Assembly (NCBI RefSeq): GCF_013911965.1
Contig: NZ_JACESE010000002.1
Location: forward strand, 186,001 to 250,000
Reading direction: 5' to 3'
DNA: 64,000 nucleotides
DNA from: Phenylobacterium sp.
GTDB lineage: Bacteria > Pseudomonadota > Alphaproteobacteria > Caulobacterales > Caulobacteraceae
Of the stretch, positions 57,154 through 64,000 are shown piece after piece. The stretch's first letter is position 1; the number at the start of each line of letters is the position of its first letter. Under the pieces are notes generated by a model. The model had not been told where the DNA came from. It worked only from the letters and a program-made list of their open reading frames with translations, and searched no databases. A program made the position numbers and the translations under genes.

Positions 57154-59337
57154 ATGAAGGTGATGCGCCGCGGCGCGATCGCCGGGCTTTGGGGCGGGTC
57201 CCTTAGCACGGGCCTGGCTCGGGCTCCTAGCCTCGCCGACCTGATGGCCGCGCTCGCAGGACAGTTCGCCGCCAACGCCGACCGCTGGAGCCTTTGGACG
57301 CCGGTGGCCTTCGGGCTGGGCTGCGCGGCCTATTTCGCCCTGCCGGGGGAGCCTCTGCCGTTCGTCGCCTGGAGCGCGGCGGGCCTCGCGGCGGCCGCCT
57401 TCTGGGCGAGCCGCCGCTGGGGCCGACGGCGGATCGTCGCCGTCGCCCTGATCCTGATCGCCTTCGGCCTGGCGGGCTTCGCCGTCGCAAAGCTGCGGTC
57501 GCTGGCGGTTGGAACACCCGTCGCGCCCGCCCTGGAGGGACCCGTCGGACTCAGCGGCTACGTCCTCGACGTCGCCAATCCGGGCGAGGGCGGTCCGCGC
57601 ATGCTGGTGGCGCCGACGCAGGTCGAGGGGCTGCCGCCGGACGCGACGCCCGCCCGTGTTCGGCTCACCCTGCGCGAATCCCCGCCGCCGCCGGGCTCGG
57701 CCGTACGGGTGCTGACGCTGCTCAACCCGCCGCCGCCGCCCGCCAGCCCAGGCAGCTACGACTTCGCCCGCGACGCCTATTTCGAGAGCATCGGCGGGGT
57801 CGGCTTCGTCCTGAAGGGGCCCGAGCCCGCCGAAGCGACACAGGTCCCCCTTCGCCTGCGCTGGACCATGGCCATCAACGCCATGCGCTGGAACCTGGCT
57901 CAGAGGATCGTCCGCTCGATGGGGCGGGAAACCGGCGGTCTCGCCGCGGCCATGGTGACCGGCCATCAGGCCTTCATCCCGCGCGAGCAGATCGAGGACA
58001 TGCGCGCCTCGGGTCTGGCGCACATCATCTCCATCTCGGGACTCCACATGGCCATCGTCGGCGGCTTCGTCTTCGCCGCGGCGCGTCTGGGCGTGGCCGC
58101 CTGGCCCTGGCTCGCCCTGAGGATGTCGAGCAAGAAGGCCGCCGCCCTGGCCGGCCTCCTGGCCGTCGGCGGCTATCTGGTCGTCTCGGGCGCGCCGGCC
58201 CCGGCGGAGCGGGCGGCGATCACCGCCTCGGTGGCCTTCGCGGCTGTCCTGTTCGACCGGCGGGCCATCAGCCTGCACACCCTGGCCATCGCCGCCCTGG
58301 CGGTGCTCGTCCTGCAGCCCGAGGCGGTGACGGAACCGGGATTCCAGATGTCCTTCTCGGCAACGGCGGCGCTGGTGGCCTTGGCCGAGGCGTGGCCGCG
58401 GAGCGTGCGGGAGATCAATGCGCCCTGGCCGATCCGCGCCGCCCAGGGGGCGCTCGGCTGGCTCGCCGCGAGCCTGGCGGCCAGCTTCGTGGCCGGCCTC
58501 GCCACCGGCCCCTTCGCGCTCCAGCACTTCAACCGCATGGCCACCTTCGGCCTTCTGGCCAACCTGGCCGCCGCGCCGGTCTCCTCCTTCCTGATGATGC
58601 CGGCCCTCGCCGTGGGGGCGGTCCTGACCCCGTTCGGGCTGGGAGATGCGCCGCTTGCCGTGGCTGGATGGGGCATCGCCGGCATCACCGGGATCGCTGC
58701 GACCGCGGCCCATGCCCCAGGCGCGGCCCTGCTGGTCGGAAGCGCGCCGGCCTGGGCCCTGCCCATGGCCTTTCTCGGGATTCTCTGGGTCTGCCTCTGG
58801 CGCGGCCCGGTGCGGTGGGCGGGCCTGCCCTTCGCCCTCGCCGTCAGCCTGGCGCCGAGGGGCGAGCCGCCGGCTCTGTTCGTGGCCGCCGACGGGGCCC
58901 AGGTCGCCGTCCGCTCGGGCGATGCGGCCATCCTGTTGCGGCCGGAGGTCAAACGCTTCGCGGCCGAACGCTGGGCGCAGCGCCGGGGCCTGGCGGCCGA
59001 GGAGGACGCCGCGCGCCGCGACGCCGCTTATGTGTGCGACCGCTGGTCCTGCCGGCCGGGCGCTGCGGCCCCTGTGTCCGTCGCGGCGGTCTGGAGTCGC
59101 AAGACCCCGGGAGCAGAGGACCTGGCGAGGCTCTGCGCCTCCGCCGAGGTGGTGATCGTGCGCGCGCCCCTGCAGAGCCCCGCCTGCCCGGGAGCGATCC
59201 TGCTGTCGGGCGCAGATTTCGCCGCCGGCGGGTCCGCCGAGCTCTATCGCGGCGCCGAGGGCTGGAGGCTCCAGTGGGCGCAGGACCTGCGCGGCCGCCG
59301 GCCCTGGACCTGGGGCGCTAGTGGTAGCGGCGAATGA
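57154..59337 (+). CDS. comEC: ComEC/Rec2-family competence membrane protein
   Basis: 727-residue inner-membrane DNA-uptake channel homologue. An N-terminal DUF4131-type segment is followed by the competence domain, with [42 protein letters not shown] and many helices. The C-terminal 150 residues are too short and lack the HxHxDH metal motif of the metallo-beta-lactamase domain found in Bacillus ComEC. The start may be ATG 57154 or 57163. It overlaps the lexA 3' end on the other strand by 20 bases. Confidence 0.9.
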   Translation: MKVMRRGAIAGLWGGSLSTGLARAPSLADLMAALAGQFAANADRWSLWTPVAFGLGCAAYFALPGEPLPFVAWSAAGLAAAAFWASRRWGRRRIVAVALILIAFGLAGFAVAKLRSLAVGTPVAPALEGPVGLSGYVLDVANPGEGGPRMLVAPTQVEGLPPDATPARVRLTLRESPPPPGSAVRVLTLLNPPPPPASPGSYDFARDAYFESIGGVGFVLKGPEPAEATQVPLRLRWTMAINAMRWNLAQRIVRSMGRETGGLAAAMVTGHQAFIPREQIEDMRASGLAHIISISGLHMAIVGGFVFAAARLGVAAWPWLALRMSSKKAAALAGLLAVGGYLVVSGAPAPAERAAITASVAFAAVLFDRRAISLHTLAIAALAVLVLQPEAVTEPGFQMSFSATAALVALAEAWPRSVREINAPWPIRAAQGALGWLAASLAASFVAGLATGPFALQHFNRMATFGLLANLAAAPVSSFLMMPALAVGAVLTPFGLGDAPLAVAGWGIAGITGIAATAAHAPGAALLVGSAPAWALPMAFLGILWVCLWRGPVRWAGLPFALAVSLAPRGEPPALFVAADGAQVAVRSGDAAILLRPEVKRFAAERWAQRRGLAAEEDAARRDAAYVCDRWSCRPGAAAPVSVAAVWSRKTPGAEDLARLCASAEVVIVRAPLQSPACPGAILLSGADFAAGGSAELYRGAEGWRLQWAQDLRGRRPWTWGASGSGE

Positions 59338-60019
59338 GGCCGACCAGCCGACCCTGGACCGCCACCTGGTCGGGTCCGAAGATGCGGGTCTCGTAGGCCG
59401 GGTTGGCGGCCTCGAGCGCGATCGAGGCGCCCTTGCGGCGGAGGCGCTTCAGCGTGGCCTCCTCGCCCATGACCAGCGCCACGACGATCTCGCCGGAATT
59501 GGCCGCGTCCGTCTTGCGGATCACCACATAGTCGCCGTCGAGGATGCCGGCGTTGATCATCGAGTCGCCCTGAACCTCCAGGACGAAGTGCTCGCCGGCG
59601 CCCAGCATCGTTTCGGGCACATGCAGGCGGTCGCGCTCCTGCTGGATAGCCTCGATCGGGGTGCCGGCGGCGATGCGGCCGAGCACCGGCAGCTCCCGCG
59701 TGTCGTTGGCCGCGGCCGGCAGGCCCGGCGCAGGGGCGTCGGAGGCCTCGACCAGCTGCGGACGGAAGGCCTGCCGCCCCTTGGGCGGGGCTGCGGTCGT
59801 GGCCTGCTGCGGCAGTTTCACCACCTCGAGCGCGCGGGCCCTGTGGGGCAGGCGGCGAAGAAAGCCGCGCTCCTCGAGCGCGGTGATCAGCCGGTGGATC
59901 CCGGACTTGGACGCGAGGTCCAGCGCCTCCTTCATCTCGTCGAAGGAGGGCGAGACGCCGGTCTCCTTGATGCGCTCATGGATGAACATGAGCAGTTCGT
60001 GCTGCTTGCGGGTGAGCAT
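59318..60019 (-). CDS. lexA: LexA repressor
   Basis: 233-residue SOS repressor. The N-terminal winged helix ([33 protein letters not shown]) is followed by a variable linker and the autoprotease. The self-cleavage site is A118-G119 (GRIAAGTP); the catalytic dyad is S153 (GDSMINAG) and K191 (ATLKRL). The gene has its own SOS box and therefore autoregulates. sidA in this window is a predicted target. Confidence 0.98.
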   Translation of the reverse strand: MLTRKQHELLMFIHERIKETGVSPSFDEMKEALDLASKSGIHRLITALEERGFLRRLPHRARALEVVKLPQQATTAAPPKGRQAFRPQLVEASDAPAPGLPAAANDTRELPVLGRIAAGTPIEAIQQERDRLHVPETMLGAGEHFVLEVQGDSMINAGILDGDYVVIRKTDAANSGEIVVALVMGEEATLKRLRRKGASIALEAANPAYETRIFGPDQVAVQGRLVGLIRRYH

Positions 60020-60059
60020 GGCTTCCGAACCTTGAGAACAAAGCGCTAACGTTATCGAT

Positions 60060-60074
60060 GTTCTCTAGGTGTTC
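60060..60074 (-). promoter_or_regulatory. LexA (SOS) box of lexA
   Basis: On the minus strand GAAC-ACCTAGA-GAAC, an exact match to the alphaproteobacterial GAAC-N7-GAAC box. It covers the lexA -10 region. Confidence 0.92.
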
Positions 60075-60088
60075 TTCCTTAATGTCAA
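60062..60088 (-). promoter_or_regulatory. Promoter of lexA
   Basis: On the minus strand: TTGACA (60088-60083), 15-base spacer, TAGAGA (60067-60062). The SOS box overlaps the -10, so bound LexA would block its own promoter. Confidence 0.75.
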
Positions 60089-60142
60089 GTTACCGCCTGC
60101 GATCTGCCTTTTCGCAGCGGAATCCGCGGCTTGCGCGGCGGC

Positions 60143-61099
60143 TCAGGTCTGAAGCCGGTTGATCGGCGGCATGTCCGGATAGGTGGCGAGGAATCGCTCG
60201 GCCACGAAGTGGAGGACGATGTCGGGCCGCTCGCGGTCGAGGATCTCGGCGAGCACGTCGCCGTCGTGCCAGGCATAGACCACGCGGGCGAAATGCTCGG
60301 AGAGGAAGGGCATCACCTCCGTGGCCGTCGAGTCGCGGAAGACGACGGCCCGCGGCAGGGTCGAATCGCCCGTCTCGAAGGCGACCAGCTCCCGGCCGCG
60401 GAATCCCGGCAGGTAATCGTCGGCCAGGCGGACGCGCCGGGCCCGGGCGGTGTCGGGATGCAGCCGGTAGAGGAGGCCGAGCTCGAGCATGTTGCGCCAC
60501 TGGGCGTAGCCCGCGTCGGCGGCGAAGGCGGCCCGGTCAGCCTCGTCGAGCTGAGCATAGACGTCGCCTTCGAACCCTGCGAGCTCGGGCAGGAGGTCGC
60601 TGTAGGCGATGGACGGCGTGGTCGTCACGCCGGTCTGGGCGATCGTCTCCATCACATAGCGATAGAGCAGATAGGCCCCGAGCCAGCTCACATGGGTGTC
60701 GCCGCGGAAGTAGACGAAGCCCAGCCGCTTCATCCGCTCGAACCAGGGGGCGAGATAGTGGACCGCCGCGGGCGCCGCCGCGGCCATCTGAAGGGCGGGA
60801 CGATCGGCGGCGTTGCGGAGCCGGTCGAGACCCTCCGGCAGCCATTCCCGATAGACCACGCTCTTTTCCGGGGTGACGAACATCCGGTAGGGCGTCGGCG
60901 AGAGCGCGGCCAGACGCGCCTGCAGGGTCTGCCGGACGGCTCTCGCCTCGGCCGGGGTCCAGCGTTTCAGACCGAACTGCCAGGACAGGAAGTCGTTGGT
61001 GTCGTTCACCAGATAGACCCAGCCGCCGGGCGCGGGCAGGGCCTTTCCCGGTCGGCGGGCCTTGGCGGCGGCCACGAGGCGGGCGGCCTGGCCGAACAC
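60143..61099 (-). CDS. SGNH (AlgJ/AlgX-like) acetyltransferase-type protein
   Basis: 318-residue protein resembling the SGNH domain of alginate O-acetylation proteins. The Asp-His pair is in YFRGDTHVSWLGAYLLYRYV, where the usual motif is DTHW, and a serine is in VVFRDSTATEVMPFLSEHF. The domain begins WVYLVNDTNDF near residue 27. No signal peptide or membrane anchor is visible, and no MBOAT partner gene is in the window. The GTG start at 61099 comes 1 base after the trpC stop, so translation may be coupled. A role in polysaccharide modification is inference. Confidence 0.65.
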   Translation of the reverse strand: MFGQAARLVAAAKARRPGKALPAPGGWVYLVNDTNDFLSWQFGLKRWTPAEARAVRQTLQARLAALSPTPYRMFVTPEKSVVYREWLPEGLDRLRNAADRPALQMAAAAPAAVHYLAPWFERMKRLGFVYFRGDTHVSWLGAYLLYRYVMETIAQTGVTTTPSIAYSDLLPELAGFEGDVYAQLDEADRAAFAADAGYAQWRNMLELGLLYRLHPDTARARRVRLADDYLPGFRGRELVAFETGDSTLPRAVVFRDSTATEVMPFLSEHFARVVYAWHDGDVLAEILDRERPDIVLHFVAERFLATYPDMPPINRLQT

Positions 61100-61100
61100 C

Positions 61101-61889
61101 TCAGGCCAGCAGGGCTTGGGTGGCGGCGGTGACGTCAGCCTGCCGCATCAGGCTTTCCCCCACCAGCATGGCCCGGGCGCCGCAGGCCTCCAGCCGGCGC
61201 ACGTCGGCCGGGCCGCCGATGCCGCTCTCGGTCACGAGCAGCGCGCCCGACGGCGACAGCGCGGCGAGACGCTCTGTGGTGGCCAGATCGGTCTCGAAGG
61301 TGCGCAGATTGCGGTTGTTCACGCCGACGAGCGTCGCGCCCAGCGCTCCGGCGCGCGCCATCTCGGCCTCGTCGTGGACCTCCACCAGCGCGTCCATCGC
61401 CAGGCGCCGGGCCTCGGCGTGCAACTCGGCGGCCAGGACGTCGTCGACCATGGCCATGATGATCAGGATGGCGTCGGCGCCGAGCGCGCGGGACTCGGCC
61501 ACCTGCCACGGATCGACCAGGAACTCCTTGCGCAGGACGGGCAGGGCGACGGCGGCGCGCGCGGCCACCAGAAAGTCCTCGCACCCTTGGAAACTCGGCG
61601 CGTCGGTCAGGACGGACAGGCAGGCCGCGCCCCCGGCTTCATAGGCGGCTGCGATCGCGGGCGGATCGAAGTCGGCGCGGATCAGCCCCTTGGACGGCGA
61701 CGCCTTCTTCACCTCGGCGATGAGGGCGAGCCTGCCCGGCGCGTGGGCCCGCTCCAGGGCGGCCTGGAATCCGCGCGGCGCGGAGGCGGCCTTGGCGGCG
61801 GCCTCCATGGCGTCCTGGCTGCGGGCGCGACGGCGGTCGGCCACCTCCTGGCGCTTGTAGTCGGCGATGCGTTCGAGGACGTCGCTCAT
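61101..61889 (-). CDS. trpC: Indole-3-glycerol phosphate synthase
   Basis: 262-residue TIM-barrel enzyme of tryptophan synthesis, without a fused TrpF domain. Active-site segments are [49 protein letters not shown] and LVTESGIGG. The start overlaps the trpD stop (ATGA). Confidence 0.97.
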   Translation of the reverse strand: MSDVLERIADYKRQEVADRRRARSQDAMEAAAKAASAPRGFQAALERAHAPGRLALIAEVKKASPSKGLIRADFDPPAIAAAYEAGGAACLSVLTDAPSFQGCEDFLVAARAAVALPVLRKEFLVDPWQVAESRALGADAILIIMAMVDDVLAAELHAEARRLAMDALVEVHDEAEMARAGALGATLVGVNNRNLRTFETDLATTERLAALSPSGALLVTESGIGGPADVRRLEACGARAMLVGESLMRQADVTAATQALLA

Positions 61890-62899
61890 GCGTTTGTGGT
61901 CTCGCAAAGACGGGCGAGCGCCTGGCGCGCGCGTCCGTCGTCCAGGATCTGGCCGGCCAGCTCGACGCCCTCGCGAAGGGTCTCGACCTTTTCGCCGACC
62001 AGGAAGGCCGCCGCGGCGTTCAGCGCGACGATGTCGCGATAGGGGCCGGTCTCTCCGTCCAGCAGGCGGCGGATCGCCTGGGCGTTCTCCTCGGGGGCGC
62101 CGCCCGTCAGGTCCGACAGGGCCGCCCGCGGCAGGCCGACCGCCTCCGGGGTGACGGTGAAGAGGCGCACCTGCCCGTCGCGCCACTCGGCGACCTGGGT
62201 TTCGCCGGTGGTGGTCATCTCGTCCATGCCGCCGCCGTGCACCACCCAGGCCCGCTCGGTCCCCAGGGCGCCGAGGACCCGCGCCAGCGGTTCGACCCAG
62301 CGGTCGGAGAAGACGCCGAGCACCTGGCGCTGCGCGCGGGCCGGATTGGTGAGCGGCCCCAGCAGGTTGAAGAGGGTGCGGAAGCCCAGTTCGGCGCGGA
62401 TCGGAGAGACGTGCTTCATCGCCCCGTGGTGGGCCTGGGCGAAGAGGAAGCAGAGCCCGGCCTCGTCCAGCGCCCGCAGCTGCTGCTCGCGGCTGGCCAT
62501 GATGTTGACGCCCAGCGCCGCCAGCACGTCGGCCGCGCCGGAGCGGGAGGACAGGGCGCGGTTGCCGTGCTTGGCCACCTTCAGTCCGCCGCCGGCGACC
62601 ACGAAGGCCACTGCGGTGGAGATGTTCAGGGTGTGCAGCCCGTCTCCGCCCGTGCCGCAGACGTCGATCACCTGGAACGGATGCTCCAGCGTCACGGCGG
62701 CTTCGCGCATGGCCCGGGCGCAGGCGGTGATCTCGCCGACCGTCTCGCCGCGCATGCGCATGGCCGTGAGCGCCGCGGCGATCTGCGCCGGAGTCGGCTC
62801 GCCGCGCAGGCAGGCGGAGAAGAAGACCTGCGCGTCCTCTTCCGACAGGGTCGCGCCGTCGGCCAGGCGCGCCAGCAGGGGCTTGAAGGCGTCGGACAT
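61886..62899 (-). CDS. trpD: Anthranilate phosphoribosyltransferase
   Basis: 337-residue enzyme that adds phosphoribose to anthranilate. The PRPP site is [37 protein letters not shown] and the second metal site are present. It lies 3 bases from trpG and overlaps trpC by 4 bases. Confidence 0.97.
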   Translation of the reverse strand: MSDAFKPLLARLADGATLSEEDAQVFFSACLRGEPTPAQIAAALTAMRMRGETVGEITACARAMREAAVTLEHPFQVIDVCGTGGDGLHTLNISTAVAFVVAGGGLKVAKHGNRALSSRSGAADVLAALGVNIMASREQQLRALDEAGLCFLFAQAHHGAMKHVSPIRAELGFRTLFNLLGPLTNPARAQRQVLGVFSDRWVEPLARVLGALGTERAWVVHGGGMDEMTTTGETQVAEWRDGQVRLFTVTPEAVGLPRAALSDLTGGAPEENAQAIRRLLDGETGPYRDIVALNAAAAFLVGEKVETLREGVELAGQILDDGRARQALARLCETTNA

Positions 62900-62902
62900 T
62901 GC

Positions 62903-63493
62903 TCAGGCGGCCGACAGCCGCCTGGCGCCGGCCAGGTCCAGGAAGTTGGAGAGCAGGGCGTGGCCGCCCTCGGTGGCGATGGATTCCGGGTGGAACTGGA
63001 CGCCGAAGATGGGGCGGCTGACGTGCTGCACGCCCATCACCTCGCCGTCGTCGGTCCAGGCGGTGACTTCCAGCTCGGCCGGCATGGTGTCGCGCTTGAC
63101 CGACAGGCTGTGATAGCGCGTCGCGGTGAAGGGCTCCGGCAGGCCCTTGAAGACGCCCTTGTCGGTGTGGTGGATCGGGCTCGTCTTGCCGTGCATCAGC
63201 TGGCTCGCCCGCACGACCTCGCCGCCGAAGGCCTGTCCGATGGCCTGGTGGCCCAGGCAGACGCCCAGGATCGGCAGGTCCTGCGGCGCCTGACGCAGCA
63301 GGTCGAGGCAGATGCCGGCTTCGTTCGGGGTGCAGGGCCCGGGGGACAGCAGGACGCCTTCCGGCTTCATCGCGATCGCCTCTTCGGCGCTCAGCGCATC
63401 GTTGCGGCGAACCAGCGTCTCGGCCCCAAGCTCGTTCAGGTAGTGGACGAGGTTGTAGGTGAAGCTGTCGTAGTTATCGACGACGAGGATCAT
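62903..63493 (-). CDS. trpG: Anthranilate synthase glutamine amidotransferase subunit
   Basis: 196-residue class I glutamine amidotransferase. The catalytic nucleophile is C79 ([11 protein letters not shown]) and the His-Glu pair is in VQFHPES. It supplies ammonia to TrpE and may also serve PabB. It is separated from trpE by a small gene on the opposite strand. Confidence 0.97.
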   Translation of the reverse strand: MILVVDNYDSFTYNLVHYLNELGAETLVRRNDALSAEEAIAMKPEGVLLSPGPCTPNEAGICLDLLRQAPQDLPILGVCLGHQAIGQAFGGEVVRASQLMHGKTSPIHHTDKGVFKGLPEPFTATRYHSLSVKRDTMPAELEVTAWTDDGEVMGVQHVSRPIFGVQFHPESIATEGGHALLSNFLDLAGARRLSAA

Positions 63494-63569
63494 GGGGTTT
63501 CTCTAGGCCAAGGCGGCGGATGCGCCAACCATCGTTGCATATGGCGTTCGGCGCAGCGAAGCTGAAGCC

Positions 63570-63860
63570 ATGTCCGTCATCGATTCCGCCCTGGATCCCG
63601 AGGCCCTGGCCCAGGCCCGCGCGCTTCTCGCGCCACCGGCGAAGCGCGAACGGCTGGGGCCCGTTCTGGGGGCGGCGGCCTTCGCGGCCATCGCCGCGCT
63701 CGCCCTCGCCGCGGCCATGATCACGGCGCCGCCCGTGGTGACCCAGCATGTGCTGCCGCCGCAGGCGGAGGATGGGCCGGCGGCCGGCGAAGCCTCGCTC
63801 GCCGACATTCCGCTCAGCGAGGCGCCGCTCACCGAATCCATCCTGCCGCCGGAGTCCTGA
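63570..63860 (+). CDS. Small single-helix membrane protein, unknown function
   Basis: 96-residue protein: an N-terminal cytoplasmic-looking segment (SVIDSALDPEALAQARALLAPPAKRERLG), one hydrophobic helix (about 30-53), then an acidic, proline-rich tail. It lies on the plus strand inside the minus-strand trp cluster, between trpG and trpE. No strong ribosome-binding site is seen. Third codon positions are GC-rich, as in real genes here. I do not recognise the family. Confidence 0.6.
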   Translation: MSVIDSALDPEALAQARALLAPPAKRERLGPVLGAAAFAAIAALALAAAMITAPPVVTQHVLPPQAEDGPAAGEASLADIPLSEAPLTESILPPES

Positions 63861-63867
63861 GCGGCGC

Positions 63868-64000
63868 TCAGACGAAGCGCCAGGCTTCCTCGGCGGCGCG
63901 GCGCAGGGCGCGGGCCTTGTGCTGAGTCTCGTCGTACTCGGCGTCGGGATCGGAGTCGGCCACCACGCCGCCGCCGGCCTGGACGTACATCTGGCCGCCC
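63868..64000 (-). CDS. trpE: Anthranilate synthase component I, C-terminal fragment (runs off window)
   Basis: The last 43 codons are visible: [20 protein letters not shown], then [14 protein letters not shown]. This is the chorismate-binding C-terminus with the conserved [12 protein letters not shown]. The remainder of the gene and its promoter lie beyond the window. It is the natural partner of trpG. Confidence 0.9.
   Translation of the reverse strand, partial: GGQMYVQAGGGVVADSDPDAEYDETQHKARALRRAAEEAWRFV

Noticed and set aside
60027-60039. Second GAAC pair before lexA
   Set aside because: The spacing is 5 bases, not 7, so it is not a standard SOS box.

Overview
This is a GC-rich, gene-dense stretch of conserved chromosome from an alphaproteobacterium, almost certainly a member of the Caulobacteraceae (Caulobacter, Phenylobacterium or a close relative). 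The reasons are the gene order (tig-clpP-clpX-lon-HU, one nuo operon, dnaE-rpsB-tsf-pyrH-frr-uppS-cdsA-dxr-rseP-bamA-lpxD-fabZ-lpxA-lpxI-lpxB), the use of LpxI instead of LpxH, LexA boxes of the alphaproteobacterial GAAC-N7-GAAC type, and a 30-codon homologue of the Caulobacter division inhibitor SidA directly upstream of dnaE. I cannot fix the genus from sequence alone. No transposon, integrase, phage gene or CRISPR array was seen.

Layout. 1-7.7 kb: protein quality control (trigger factor 3' part, ClpP, ClpX, Lon), a two-gene minus-strand unit (HAD phosphatase and a MazG-like pyrophosphohydrolase), and the HU protein. 7.8-12.7 kb: tRNA-Val, an aldo/keto reductase, a Baeyer-Villiger monooxygenase, tRNA-Asp and an AbgT-family transporter. 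This is the only part that looks accessory. 12.8-27.9 kb: the complete 14-subunit complex I operon nuoA-N, with two extra small genes (an NTF2/SnoaL-like protein after nuoD and a two-helix membrane protein after nuoE). 27.9-35.5 kb: birA, coaX, RNase J, methylmalonyl-CoA epimerase, a DUF1467 protein, proS and lolC-lolD. 35.5-39.5 kb: a VOC protein diverging from sidA, then dnaE. 39.6-54.4 kb: translation factors, isoprenoid and phospholipid precursors, outer-membrane assembly and the lipid A pathway, all on the plus strand. 54.4-64 kb: gltA and gltX (minus), comEC (plus), lexA (minus), an AlgJ/AlgX-like SGNH protein, trpC, trpD, trpG, a small plus-strand membrane-anchored protein and the 3' end of trpE.

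How it works together. Several plus-strand genes overlap at ATGA, GTGA or TGATG junctions, so they are probably long co-translated operons. The 39.6-54.4 kb block is an envelope-growth cluster: UppS, CdsA, Dxr, RseP, BamA, Skp/OmpH, LpxD, FabZ, LpxA, LpxI and LpxB. Two LexA-controlled loci lie 24 kb apart: lexA itself, and sidA, whose promoter also appears to read into dnaE. The most interesting observations are the sidA locus (a 30-codon gene easily missed by annotation), the two extra genes inside the nuo operon, the orphan SGNH gene between trpC and lexA, and several hairpins and palindromes in intergenic gaps.
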